A stretch of 25,540 bases of DNA. It comes from Deinococcus ruber (GTDB lineage Bacteria; Deinococcota; Deinococci; Deinococcales; Deinococcaceae). Each line of letters starts with the position of its first letter. Positions within the stretch are counted from its first letter, which is position 1. The position numbers were made by a program, and so were the translations under genes. Of the stretch, positions 6,780 to 15,728 are shown piece after piece. The stretch lies in NCBI RefSeq assembly GCF_014648095.1, contig NZ_BMQL01000064.1:1-25540 (forward strand). The letters are read 5' to 3'. The notes beneath the pieces are model-generated. The model saw only the letters and a program-made list of their open reading frames with translations, did no database searches and was not told the DNA's origin.

Positions 6780-7089
6780 GCCTGTTCGCACGGTTTACGA
6801 AGTTATCAGCCCCCAAGGCCGCCGAGAGATCGAGGCCAGCACAACCGTAGATCTGACAGAGTTGTTGACCCCGTTGTTGCCAGCCCTTGAGCCCTATACC
6901 ATCCGTGCGGTCGCTAGGCTTCTTTCGCTGGAGCGAGCTAATGTGACAGCGGTCGACTGGAGCGTGAAGCGTTTAGGAGTGCTGGTGTTTGAAGCAGTCA
7001 ATCAACCTTCTCGGTCTTCGAGTCATAGGGCTAGCAAAGCGACTGCTGGCCCAGAAACTGAGGAGCATGAAGCCGCTATGAATGTGTAA
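6730..7089 (+). CDS. Small Lys-rich-N-terminus protein (119 aa), overlapping the 302-aa gene
   Basis: Not recognised. It begins MPPKTKAKKSASTSSSKPVR, a flexible basic tail typical of nucleic-acid-associated proteins. A compact helical domain follows (about 27-95; TELLTPLLPALEPYTIRAVA, then RLLSLERANVTAVDWSVKRL). The C-terminus is low-complexity and Ser/Glu-rich. The frame is open further upstream (to 6598), but I chose the ATG at 6730 because an AGAGG lies about ten bases before it and because upstream residues look like a shadow of the 302-aa gene. Overlap with the end of that gene implies translational coupling. The segment from 7090 to 7290 is AT-rich and empty apart from a 12-bp palindrome AGTTGATCAACT (about 7239-7250) followed by a short T-run, a weak terminator candidate. 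Confidence 0.55.
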   Translation: MPPKTKAKKSASTSSSKPVRTVYEVISPQGRREIEASTTVDLTELLTPLLPALEPYTIRAVARLLSLERANVTAVDWSVKRLGVLVFEAVNQPSRSSSHRASKATAGPETEEHEAAMNV

Positions 7090-7290
7090 TTAAAGGTATC
7101 CTTAAAGCATTAAGTGCCGTATCTGCAGATGGTGAGTTGAATGCTTCACTACTATCTTAACTATAAGTTGTACAAAATCTTTTAAAGTATATTTTGCTAT
7201 TACAATTTGTGCAAAACGACTGTATTTAAATTAGAGAGTTGATCAACTGTTTTTCTGTCAGAAATGTTGGCAGGATTCTATAGATAGATG

Positions 7291-8184
7291 CTATATTCTA
7301 TGACTCGATATAAGTCGAAGCTGTGTGCTATTTCCATTAGAGGGATAATTTGAATAAATTTGAACTGCCATAGTGTTTGAGAGAAGACTAATATCAGCGT
7401 AATCACTGCCTCCAACTATATCTGTCCCTCTAGGAATTCTAATTCCCCCGTTTTCCGTTACTAAATAGCGATCATGAATTCTCAACCCATTTGACATTTC
7501 AGACCAAGCTAGAATTTGAATATTGACGTTTGGTCTCCTTGAAATTTCTTTTTCACGTATTTCGCGCCAATCTTTTTCAAAGTCTACTCTTGCGTATGAT
7601 CTGCAACTACGGTGGTCAATGTGGACTTCTATATTCGTTTGCCAAGAATTCGATGCACTGTCAGAGCATATCCTTAAAAACTTATAAAACCTCTCTTCCA
7701 TGATATCAAAATATGGGTCTATTATTTTTATACGTTTTGCATGTCTAACAATTGGTGCTATTACCGAAAAGAATTCGCTGTATGATCTTTTTATGTACAC
7801 ATCTCTAGGTACATTCCACTCTGGATAAACCCTTGACAACACAGCAGGACTTATAAAATCAGTGTCATGGTCAGATATTATTCCTCTGATTTTTCCACTC
7901 ATAAGCAAATCTCTTGCGTTATTGTACCAGTCCTTTCTGTCGTCTATGTTGGGTATAATTTTGCTGAAACCTTGCTTAACTAAGTGGTTTAGTAAAATTT
8001 CCATTTCCTTACGATTCACTTGTGGGTCGGTGCTTATGTTTTCCTTCACTTCGCTAACCCATATGCTCATCTCGGGTAAACCCAGTATCAACCTTCCGTT
8101 TTCAAATCCTATGTTGTCATACAAAAATCTCAAGTATGACTGAGCTGACATCGAACCTGGATCGATCGCGTAATCAAATATCAT
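7291..8184 (-). CDS. PLD-like domain protein (297 aa), partner of the ATPase
   Basis: Probable effector of a two-gene defence-type module. The C-terminal half carries phospholipase-D-like features: a strand RIKIIDPYFD (151-160) and IHDRYLVTENGGIRI (236-250) followed by GSDYADISLLS. The H237-D238-R239-Y pattern replaces the classical HxK and is seen in PLD-like proteins of defence loci. Only one such motif is present, so activity would need a dimer or is altered. Residues 1-130 are not recognised. The start ATG overlaps the ATPase stop as TAATG, so translation is coupled. The gene is AT-rich like its partner and unlike the backbone. The nuclease role is inferred, not shown. Confidence 0.6.
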   Translation of the reverse strand: MIFDYAIDPGSMSAQSYLRFLYDNIGFENGRLILGLPEMSIWVSEVKENISTDPQVNRKEMEILLNHLVKQGFSKIIPNIDDRKDWYNNARDLLMSGKIRGIISDHDTDFISPAVLSRVYPEWNVPRDVYIKRSYSEFFSVIAPIVRHAKRIKIIDPYFDIMEERFYKFLRICSDSASNSWQTNIEVHIDHRSCRSYARVDFEKDWREIREKEISRRPNVNIQILAWSEMSNGLRIHDRYLVTENGGIRIPRGTDIVGGSDYADISLLSNTMAVQIYSNYPSNGNSTQLRLISSHRI

Positions 8185-9863
8185 TACAGAATTTCCCCTA
8201 ATCTCTCTTCAAAGAACCCTCCTGGCCAAGGATCTATAAATTCTCCATCATCTCCGATTTCTAGATCTAAAATCTGCAGGCCATTTTCTGTAGGAAGAGC
8301 AAAAAATACCTTTATATCCTTTGAATCTACGTTATCCTCCTCGTTGCTTAAGAAGCCCTCTCTAACTCTCCTTTGGAAACGTAAAATTATATGCTCGCTA
8401 TGTGTCTCTATAAAGATGGTTTGACGGTCGGATGTCGTTCCACGGGGAGAAAGAATAATGTCTGCGAGCTTAGATTGAAGGGCTGGATGCAAATGGAGTT
8501 CGGGTTGCTCCATAGATAGTATTCTGTGATAAGAAAGTAGACCAACTAAGACTGGAACAACTTGACTCAGACCAGTCCCTACGTCCCTATAAGCTACATT
8601 TATTTTAGACTTTTTGTCGTTTAGTTCGAGAACTCTATCGTAATATATCCCCTCATCACTATATTTATTATTTTCGAGAAAAACATTTTTAACTTGTATC
8701 TCGTAATTCAAATCTAGTGAGCTCAGTATAGAGTTAAGCTGAGATATTCTTGATCCTCCTGTAAACAAGGATAGCCAATTTCTTATTTCTGGTGAATTTG
8801 ATCTTCTTAACTCACTTTCATATAATCTTCTGCTTGGATGCCATCTAACTGGACCTATGTGAGAAGAGTTTCTTGTTTCTATAATACAATGCCGATGCAA
8901 GAAAACAAGAGAGGAAACTATAAAGTCTGAAAATTCCATGCCTAAGTCTATTACTTCCGAGTACAAATAGATCTCGTCTAAAAGAGCGTCATCGTTATCT
9001 ATAATTTGCGCTATCTGCCTTTGACTGGTGGACGCCCTTCTTAGTAAGGTAAGTCTATCACTATCTAAACTTTCTATCTTTTCATAAAATGCACGTCCAT
9101 CAGGCATAATAGAGCTTTTAAAAAAGTTACCGTATTTAAATATACGATTAAAGTAAACGCGTCGCAGAGAAGCTCTTGGCTTGGTCTCGACCTGAACTTC
9201 CCATGGAGCTAACCCATTAGCGGAGAACCCCGTTGAGGTTGATGGTGAGTTTGTCGCTGAAATAATAATTTCATTCGGGTCGATTTCGTTTGCCTCTAAA
9301 GTATACTTGACAAGATCACCTAATATTTCAATAATCTGTTCTTCGCTATATTTAGGCAATATCTCTTTAAGAAGATTAACATAAGAAGTAAAAGTTGTCC
9401 TGAAGATAATGGATTCAAAGTTTATACTGTCTACTTTATAATCTCCTCCTGCCCTAGTCTTGGTCTCAGTATGCTTGATATTTAAAAGTTCTACGTTATT
9501 ATAAGAGTAACCAAGAGAATCTATACCTATTTGACCCAATTTAACGGATATACCTATAAGGCGCGACTGACCGTTAAGCCTGTTGCGGTTTGTGACCTCG
9601 AACGTTGCGGATAAGGATACTAAACTCTCAATTTTATGAAGATGTACATAATTTTGAAATCCTCCGAGTTCTATGCCCCACTTCGGTTCCATTACATCTG
9701 GATCAGCCCTATTAATTACACTATTCAGTAATATCAGAGCTTGCATGATAGACGTCTTCCCTGCACTATTAGGGCCAAATATAAGGTTATATTTTGAGAA
9801 CTCTAAATATTGCTCCTTGCCTATTGATTTAAAATTTCCTACCTTAAATGTTTTTATGGCCAT
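8184..9863 (-). CDS. OLD/RecF-like AAA ATPase with DUF3696-type C-terminus (559 aa)
   Basis: SMC/ABC-type ATPase likely to act as sensor or motor for the coupled PLD-like protein. Walker A is GPNSAGKT (30-37) after the family's N-terminal strand FKVGNFKSIGKEQYLEF. The Walker B/D-loop region is ILSMEQPELHLHP (E452), and THSEHI (487-492) is the switch. The C-terminus GEFIDPWPGGFFEERLGEI matches the DUF3696 pattern. The middle (about 60-430) is a long insertion, as usual. No TOPRIM domain is visible, so this is not a classical OLD nuclease. I place the start at ATG 9863 (MAIKTFKVGNFKSI); the frame extends 56 codons upstream, but that part is implausible and overlaps the recombinase control region. 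The gene is AT-rich, so recent transfer is likely. Confidence 0.85.
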   Translation of the reverse strand: MAIKTFKVGNFKSIGKEQYLEFSKYNLIFGPNSAGKTSIMQALILLNSVINRADPDVMEPKWGIELGGFQNYVHLHKIESLVSLSATFEVTNRNRLNGQSRLIGISVKLGQIGIDSLGYSYNNVELLNIKHTETKTRAGGDYKVDSINFESIIFRTTFTSYVNLLKEILPKYSEEQIIEILGDLVKYTLEANEIDPNEIIISATNSPSTSTGFSANGLAPWEVQVETKPRASLRRVYFNRIFKYGNFFKSSIMPDGRAFYEKIESLDSDRLTLLRRASTSQRQIAQIIDNDDALLDEIYLYSEVIDLGMEFSDFIVSSLVFLHRHCIIETRNSSHIGPVRWHPSRRLYESELRRSNSPEIRNWLSLFTGGSRISQLNSILSSLDLNYEIQVKNVFLENNKYSDEGIYYDRVLELNDKKSKINVAYRDVGTGLSQVVPVLVGLLSYHRILSMEQPELHLHPALQSKLADIILSPRGTTSDRQTIFIETHSEHIILRFQRRVREGFLSNEEDNVDSKDIKVFFALPTENGLQILDLEIGDDGEFIDPWPGGFFEERLGEIL

Positions 9864-9951
9864 ATAATACCCTGTAGGTGAGCAGCAATTTCTGTGCGAA
9901 TTTGTAGTTGCATTTTGTAATTGTAGCCTTAGAAACTCAGAATCGTCGAAA

Positions 9952-9975
9952 TTGCGTATACGACCGTATCCGCAA
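9952..9975. promoter_or_regulatory. 24-bp dyad, candidate recombination (res-like) site
   Basis: Half sites TTGCGTATACG and CGTATCCGCAA match at 10 of 11 positions and flank a two-base centre (AC). Short arms around a 2-bp core are the layout of serine-recombinase crossover sites. It lies about 85 bp before the recombinase gene. Confidence 0.5.
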
Positions 9976-10024
9976 CGAGTGAGGAGTCGGGGATTTCGCG
10001 TGCGTTTCGGCTTGCAAAAACTAC

Positions 10025-10054
10025 TTGCCAAATGTGTGTGTTTGGCAATACCTT
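10025..10054 (+). promoter_or_regulatory. Second 24-bp dyad overlapping the recombinase promoter
   Basis: TTGCCAAA (10025-10032) and TTTGGCAA (10041-10048) are perfect inverted repeats over an 8-bp GT-rich spacer. The outer bases TTGC..GCAA are shared with the dyad at 9952. TTGCCA can serve as a -35 and TACCTT (10049-10054) as a TANNNT -10 box, only six bases before the ATG at 10061, which suggests a leaderless transcript. Recombinase binding would then repress its own gene. Confidence 0.5.
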
Positions 10055-10060
10055 AGTGCA

Positions 10061-10639
10061 ATGCAGATCGGCTACCTCCGCGTCAGCAAAGGCGATCACT
10101 CCCAAACCACTGCACCGCAAAAGAGTGCGTTGCAGGCAGCCGGCTGCGAGCGTTTCTTCGAAGACCACATGACGGGCGCGCGGTGGGATCGCCCGCAGCT
10201 GCTCCGCGCGCTCGATCAGCTTCGGCCCGACGACATCTTCGTTGTCTGGAAACTCGATCGCCTCAGCCGCTCACTCAAAGACTTGTTGCATCTGATGGAA
10301 CAGATCGAAGGCAAAGGCGCGGGGTTCCGCTCGTTGACCGAAGCCATCGATACCACGACGCCTGCCGGGCGGATGATGATGCAGATGGTCGGCGCATTCG
10401 CAGAGTTCGAACGCGAGATCATCCGCGAGCGAACACGGGCGGGCCTCGCAAGTGCCCGACTCGAAGGACGCATCGGCGGACGTCCTCATAAGTTGAGTAG
10501 CAAGCAGCGAGAGGAACTCATCCGTGCGGTGCAGGAAGGACGCTACAGCCGGGCAGAAGCCGCTCGGCTGTGGAACGTCCATCCTTCTACCGTCACGCGG
10601 TTACTAATGCTGGCTGAGCCGCTGCCTGCTCGAATGTGA
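10061..10639 (+). CDS. Serine recombinase, resolvase/invertase family (192 aa)
   Basis: Site-specific recombinase of the small serine family. The catalytic serine lies in IGYLRVSKGD (S9). Other family blocks are DDIFVVWKLDRLSRSLKDLL (DRLSRS arginines), AEFEREIIRERTRAGLASAR (the E-helix) and GRIGGRPHKL, then a C-terminal helix-turn-helix (SRAEAARLWNVHPSTVTRLL). The length is normal for resolvases and invertases. I start at ATG 10061 because MQIGYLRVS is the family N-terminus; the frame upstream (from 10025) is the dyad and promoter. It lies at the border of the AT-rich ATPase/PLD segment and probably belongs to the plasmid or to an element that brought that cargo. The substrate site is inferred to be the dyads just upstream. 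Confidence 0.92.
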   Translation: MQIGYLRVSKGDHSQTTAPQKSALQAAGCERFFEDHMTGARWDRPQLLRALDQLRPDDIFVVWKLDRLSRSLKDLLHLMEQIEGKGAGFRSLTEAIDTTTPAGRMMMQMVGAFAEFEREIIRERTRAGLASARLEGRIGGRPHKLSSKQREELIRAVQEGRYSRAEAARLWNVHPSTVTRLLMLAEPLPARM

Positions 10640-10722
10640 TCCCTAAAACTTCTCAGGCAAGCACTCTGCCAGTCAGCAGCATGTGCGGCACGCTCTCAGC
10701 GTAACAATGCTATAAGAAAGAT

Positions 10723-13700
10723 GTGAGCTATCTAAGAAATTCAGAAACGACTGTCCATCGAAGAACCTTTTCCCTGTCCTACAACGGACTCGCCCTAGCG
10801 ACATTCTTGATTAGCACCTTAATCAGCTGTGGTGGGCAACCGGCACCTTCCGCACCCAGTATGCCTCCTGGTGCGGTGGGTCAGGGGAATCTTCCCCAAC
10901 AGACGAACGCCTCTGACCCACCGCCCGTACTACCTGCTCGCTTTGACGCTGGAATTACCGCCCAGGGGATTGCCCCTACGTGTGCAGCTCCGAACCTGGG
11001 CGGGGCGTTTCCGTACTCAACGGGTGGCCCCTCCTGGCGGCAATGGATCTATCCCAACCAGACAGATACGCGCCCCTTCAACTACTCGACGTTCCAGGCG
11101 GATCTGTCGGATAACGCGAGTGACAGCTTCTCCCCCTACACTGACCTGTATGGCACACAGTCACGTCCAGAGCCATTTGTATATCAAGAATTTCGGCGGG
11201 GCGCGCTTGCACTCTCTGGGACATTAGAAGGGACGACTACGGTGGTGAACACCGTCAACGTCTCTCCTGGCGGGAGTTACGGCTTCACGTATCGTTCTGC
11301 TGGGCAGTACTACGATCTTCCGGTCAACAACAATATTAGCAACTACAAGACCTTCGACAGTGCTGGGAATATCGTCAAGGATGCCCAGGGACAAGATGTG
11401 GTCAATCCCGGGAATGTTTGGCTCTATCCTCAACTCAATGGCCAGACTGTCCGGCTGCCTAGAAAGCAGACGGTCAAACTCGAATTCTTCCTGAACGGCA
11501 CGGTCACGTACCGCAAGGAATCCATCTACGCCAGTTACCAGGACCCCAGCACCAATACCGTTAAGCAGGGCTGGGTGGTGGTGAATATGCCCCTTCAGAC
11601 GGGGTATCTGAAAATCACCGCTCAGCAGTACTCGCTCAGCGGCACCTCGGGTGTGATCGCGACCAACGGTACACCGATTCTGGCATCGTTCACCTTGAGG
11701 GGTTTTGATAGTAGTGCCGACACCAATGCCAGCTTCCTGTGGCGCAAAGAACTGTGGTACCGCACCCCGCAGAGTGTCAGTACGTCTACCGTACCTCAGC
11801 CACAGGCGCTGTTCGACTGGCTGGATACCCGTTCCGATACGGTCTCTGGCTGGAAGGTCTACAACCAAGGTCTGGGTCGCGCCTCTGTCAGTTCTACTGG
11901 GACCATCAGCACCGTGACGGATCAGCAGGGCTTGGCGGATTGGAATCTAGGGATACCAAGCAGCACCAATGCGAACAACTGCATTAGCAAGACCATTCAG
12001 GTGAACGCGGATCAGCAGACCTTCGGGTTTGCTACAGGTGTTAGCACTGTCCCACCTGTCGTTAACACCCCTACGATCAGCCTTTCCAATCCAGTGAGCA
12101 GCATCGGAAGCAGTACGCATTTCAGCGTTGACACCTCCGATGCAGATGTACAGTCAGTTCAGTGGACATTTAGCGACGGCAGCACTGCTTCTGGTGGGGA
12201 CGTCGATCACACCTTCGTTCTGCCTGGCCTTTATACCGCAAATGTCACGGTAACGACGAGCACTGGTCAAACGGTTCAAGCTAGTCAGCAAGTTGCGGTG
12301 CTAAAAGCGATGAAGGATATTCCTGTCACGCGCTCGCTAAGTAATAGCATGACTGCAACGTTTGACGCTGGAGATGCGTTGCCAGGCTTTGACTATACTT
12401 GGACATTCGGCGATGGAACGAGCGGGAGCGGTTCCCGTACCACACATACTTATCCGCAAATCGGCACTTTCGATTTTTATCTTAGTGTTCGGGATACAAG
12501 AGTCAGCTCTCAAGCCGTAGGGCACAATGTGCAGGCCCTTAGTACTAATCCTGATGCCAATCTGGTTTTTAAGGGAGGAAGCTGGATTACAGTTTGGCGG
12601 AAATCCCCAATCGCTCGGTTGAGTATTCAAACGCCAAATAGTCCCTTGAATGTCGCGGCAGGGAACTTTCCTTTCACTGCCGATTTCGATGCGTCTACAA
12701 GCAGCGACCAAAATACACCACTGCCCAGTCAACTTACTTATAGCTGGAACTTCGGTGACGGCACCGTATTGACGGATGCTGGTCCAATACAACATCATCA
12801 GTATAACGTTGAGGGGCGTTTCCCGCTGACTCTGACCGTTAAAAATCAATTTGGTCTCAGTGATATATACCGAAGCTTTGTCTACTCGCATGATATTCGC
12901 GCGAATATCAAAATCAATACTGCATATAGAACGACGGGAATTCAATCTCTTAGCTTAAACTCGGATCCGGTTATTAGCCCTTTATTGAGTACTCAGAGTA
13001 CGATCTCTACGTATATAGATTATTTTCCGTACGTTTTGCACAAATCATATACTTTTCTCAACGGAAATGCCTACTCCTTGAGTTCTACAGGCAGCCGAGT
13101 CACGTCGTTTTGTGGAAGTATAGAGGCGTATTCCAACGGAGGACCAGCACTACCCAGTTCAAAATACCAAACTGATTATTCAGATCCCAATGCGACCTTC
13201 TGTAACGGCCTGGGACTTGCGCTCAACGCCTTTAAATTTAGTGGTGACAAACCTATTAATGAGCTATTGGTTAGTAATGACAGATATTTGAATGCTGCAC
13301 GTGCTAGCGTTTTTACAGGACTTGTGGTTCCTCGAGTGAATATATCAGTCTATCCAGATGAGTTCCTTCCTGGCGATCAGGCTAGTCCTATATTGACGGA
13401 AAGTACCTACAATAATCCCACTACAGGGAAAACAGAGTGGATGATCAATGTTCGCATCCGCGAAAGCGAAATGCAGAGCGATTTCGCCTCAGGAGCTCAG
13501 CTTCGATTCAAGGTGCCTGTCATGGCGGTCGATAGCAAGGGCAATTTTATGCCGACGGTTAATGGTAGATTTGATGCTGTATTCGCTGCTACTAATTTCG
13601 CAAGTGCATGCGGTGATTGTGTCATGGTGGATGGGCGGAGTAGTATTGCTGTGACAATGCCAGCAAATCAATTCACTCTAACGCAACCTGCACTTGATCT

Positions 13701-15090
13701 CAGTACTATTTCGCTAGGTAATGATTCTGCAGACCATTGTGGTAGCGTAAACTCGAACGGCATCTATGGACGTTACGGCATAAGTGGTTGCGTACTGATT
13801 GGAACTAGCAATGTATATCCTGCGGGAATCGCTAGTGGTCCTTCGACATATCAATATCCTATTGGAGACCCTGCAAAGTTTTTCGGCCATGTTGTATACG
13901 GGGACACAGCTGATTCGGTTCGACGCTTCCGTGAATATATGAGTGAAGGTATTTATAGCGATATGAAGGATATGATTTTAAACTTTGTCCCATTCGCTGG
14001 CAGTAGCATTGGGTTTATGGATGCTGTAAAGGCGTATAAAGCTCAAGGACCAAGTGTAGGTAATGTGGCGATGATTGTTCTGGCTGGAGGAGGATTTGTA
14101 GCAGATGCTTTTCCTCTGGTAGGAAAAACGTACGAAGCATTTTTCAAGAGCGTAAGAGCAAGTCAAGCCGGTGCAAAGGGGTTCGCAAAAGCTCTAGATG
14201 GAGTTGTTGAGGATGGGAGTAAAGGCTTTGGACAGATAAAAACTGATCTTGAAGATAAGCTTGGATCTGTCAATAGCGAGATGAATACTTGTGGTAAACC
14301 CTGTGTAGACTACGTCGACTACGAGGCGAAGTTTGATTTTCCCGCCAATTCAGATAATCTCAGTCTTTATACACAGATGAATCAGAAACTGAAAGATGGC
14401 AAGATGGATGACATTGATACTATGTCGCGATTGACGCTAGCTGAAATTTCTGTCCTCTGTCCTGCGAACACACAGATCGGCACGCTCGCTGTTCGTACTG
14501 GCCCGTATGTTTGTATGGATACCTTTGTTGATTTTGTGAAAGACTACAAATCTGCTCAGAAGCGGTATAATCCTAAGCTATCCAATGATGTCGATCAAGC
14601 ATTTAGAGGTCAACTTCAGGGACACCACGCCCTACAACAGGAATGGGCAGTTCAATGCTTGAAACCAAGCAACTATCCTAATATGATTCAATCATTAGCA
14701 TACGATCCGGATCTCGCTCCGGTAGTTATGTTGGAAACGAACAAAGACGCTGGATTTAACGGCAAAAGCTTGGGACTTCCTACGGAGCCAAAGCTTCCTC
14801 ACAGCCTTATCTCTGCAGCACAAGTAAAAAGAAACACCGGAAAGGCGGGGTCTGGGTGGTGCTCTTCTACACTCAGAGATGAGTTGGCTCTCGCGGTAAA
14901 AGACTTATCCCTAGCAAATATGAAGCCTGCAGATATCAAGTGCGCTTTGATTTTTAATTATGACATGTTGATCAAACTCGGCCTAAAACTGAACCAAGAC
15001 TTTTTTGCTGTTGCTGTGGATGGGGATGTTACTTACGAGGCTTCACAGCCCACCAGAGATGCGTGTTACGCTAGGGTTAAGGTGCTCTAA
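10723..15090 (+). CDS. PKD-repeat lipoprotein with C-terminal GHH-type nuclease toxin (1455 aa)
   Basis: Probable surface-tethered polymorphic toxin. A lipoprotein signal ends in LISC (Cys36). Residues about 60-440 are an unrecognised extracellular region. Three PKD-like beta domains follow (about 445-525, 526-605 and 630-720), with WTFSDGS, WTFGDGTS and WNFGDGT signatures. Residues about 725-1070 are unassigned. Around 1082-1145 (MILNFVPFAGSSIGFMDAVK, then GNVAMIVLAGGGFVADAFPL) the sequence resembles pre-toxin segments of polymorphic toxins. The C-terminal domain has GHHALQQEW (G1300-H1301-H1302), like the GHH/AHH group of HNH-fold toxins. The GTG start follows a TATAAG (10711-10716), so the mRNA may have almost no leader. 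The next gene, one base later, is the likely immunity gene. Composition becomes AT-richer in the second half, suggesting module exchange. Nuclease activity is inferred from the motif only. Confidence 0.75.
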   Translation: MSYLRNSETTVHRRTFSLSYNGLALATFLISTLISCGGQPAPSAPSMPPGAVGQGNLPQQTNASDPPPVLPARFDAGITAQGIAPTCAAPNLGGAFPYSTGGPSWRQWIYPNQTDTRPFNYSTFQADLSDNASDSFSPYTDLYGTQSRPEPFVYQEFRRGALALSGTLEGTTTVVNTVNVSPGGSYGFTYRSAGQYYDLPVNNNISNYKTFDSAGNIVKDAQGQDVVNPGNVWLYPQLNGQTVRLPRKQTVKLEFFLNGTVTYRKESIYASYQDPSTNTVKQGWVVVNMPLQTGYLKITAQQYSLSGTSGVIATNGTPILASFTLRGFDSSADTNASFLWRKELWYRTPQSVSTSTVPQPQALFDWLDTRSDTVSGWKVYNQGLGRASVSSTGTISTVTDQQGLADWNLGIPSSTNANNCISKTIQVNADQQTFGFATGVSTVPPVVNTPTISLSNPVSSIGSSTHFSVDTSDADVQSVQWTFSDGSTASGGDVDHTFVLPGLYTANVTVTTSTGQTVQASQQVAVLKAMKDIPVTRSLSNSMTATFDAGDALPGFDYTWTFGDGTSGSGSRTTHTYPQIGTFDFYLSVRDTRVSSQAVGHNVQALSTNPDANLVFKGGSWITVWRKSPIARLSIQTPNSPLNVAAGNFPFTADFDASTSSDQNTPLPSQLTYSWNFGDGTVLTDAGPIQHHQYNVEGRFPLTLTVKNQFGLSDIYRSFVYSHDIRANIKINTAYRTTGIQSLSLNSDPVISPLLSTQSTISTYIDYFPYVLHKSYTFLNGNAYSLSSTGSRVTSFCGSIEAYSNGGPALPSSKYQTDYSDPNATFCNGLGLALNAFKFSGDKPINELLVSNDRYLNAARASVFTGLVVPRVNISVYPDEFLPGDQASPILTESTYNNPTTGKTEWMINVRIRESEMQSDFASGAQLRFKVPVMAVDSKGNFMPTVNGRFDAVFAATNFASACGDCVMVDGRSSIAVTMPANQFTLTQPALDLSTISLGNDSADHCGSVNSNGIYGRYGISGCVLIGTSNVYPAGIASGPSTYQYPIGDPAKFFGHVVYGDTADSVRRFREYMSEGIYSDMKDMILNFVPFAGSSIGFMDAVKAYKAQGPSVGNVAMIVLAGGGFVADAFPLVGKTYEAFFKSVRASQAGAKGFAKALDGVVEDGSKGFGQIKTDLEDKLGSVNSEMNTCGKPCVDYVDYEAKFDFPANSDNLSLYTQMNQKLKDGKMDDIDTMSRLTLAEISVLCPANTQIGTLAVRTGPYVCMDTFVDFVKDYKSAQKRYNPKLSNDVDQAFRGQLQGHHALQQEWAVQCLKPSNYPNMIQSLAYDPDLAPVVMLETNKDAGFNGKSLGLPTEPKLPHSLISAAQVKRNTGKAGSGWCSSTLRDELALAVKDLSLANMKPADIKCALIFNYDMLIKLGLKLNQDFFAVAVDGDVTYEASQPTRDACYARVKVL

Positions 15091-15091
15091 C

Positions 15092-15544
15092 ATGAGTGTA
15101 TTAGACAGCCTTTACTCTGATCTAAGCCCAACAACTGAATACTATAGAAACGGAGTTGATCCTGGGAATGAAATTACTCGTGAAGTGCTTGAAGCTTTGA
15201 ACGACTTTTCAATTGTACCAGCAGACTTTATGGCTCTATTCATATTGTTTGGAAATATTGCTTTTACTAGTAAAACTTATGGATTTACTTTCAGTTTACG
15301 AAGCCCTATTGAGTCTCATGAGTTTTACTTTGGTGATGAGCGGAGCGATATTCTTCCTGATATGTTTCCCATGACTACTGGCGTTTCGCCTAGCACCCTT
15401 TGGTACGGTGATATAGATCAGACGCGTGGAGTTTATATTGCGCATGATAGCTCAAGCTGGCCTTCAATGATGAAATATGTGGCACCCTCGCTTTTCAAGA
15501 TTCTTTTCGAAGGGATAGGATTGGAGATAGTAAGTAAGTACTAA
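15092..15544 (+). CDS. Probable immunity protein for the adjacent toxin (150 aa)
   Basis: An acidic small cytosolic protein with no signal peptide, encoded one base after the toxin stop; AAGGTG upstream is a usable ribosome site inside the toxin's last codons. The pattern of the last 60 residues (LWYGDIDQTRGVYIAHDSSS, then VAPSLFKILFE) recalls SUKH/SMI1-KNR4-type immunity proteins, but this is a weak visual resemblance. It most likely binds and neutralises the C-terminal nuclease domain. The frame is open upstream to 15005 inside the toxin; the ATG at 15092 is preferred. AT-rich like the 3' part of the toxin gene, as expected if the two moved together. Confidence 0.65.
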   Translation: MSVLDSLYSDLSPTTEYYRNGVDPGNEITREVLEALNDFSIVPADFMALFILFGNIAFTSKTYGFTFSLRSPIESHEFYFGDERSDILPDMFPMTTGVSPSTLWYGDIDQTRGVYIAHDSSSWPSMMKYVAPSLFKILFEGIGLEIVSKY

Positions 15545-15598
15545 TGAATTTCAGCCTCTAGCAAATTGCCGCCGGAGGTTGGTTATACATCAGTAATA

Positions 15599-15628
15599 GT
15601 GGCTCAGACGCATTATCGTCTGAGCCAC
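15599..15628 (+). terminator. Strong hairpin downstream of the toxin-immunity operon
   Basis: GTGGCTCAGACG, loop CATTAT and CGTCTGAGCCAC form a perfect 12-bp stem 55 bases after the immunity stop. Only a weak A/T tail follows (ATTTAATT), so it may act as a terminator or an mRNA 3'-end stabiliser. Apart from this and the palindrome at 15729, the 15545-15869 interval shows nothing. Confidence 0.6.
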
Positions 15629-15728
15629 CCTAGATTTAATTGCAAAGACAAGTAATATATGAGTTCCATTCACCCAGCAGATTTTAAACATTTTAACATT
15701 GGCTTAGGATTACGGTTTGTAAAAATTT

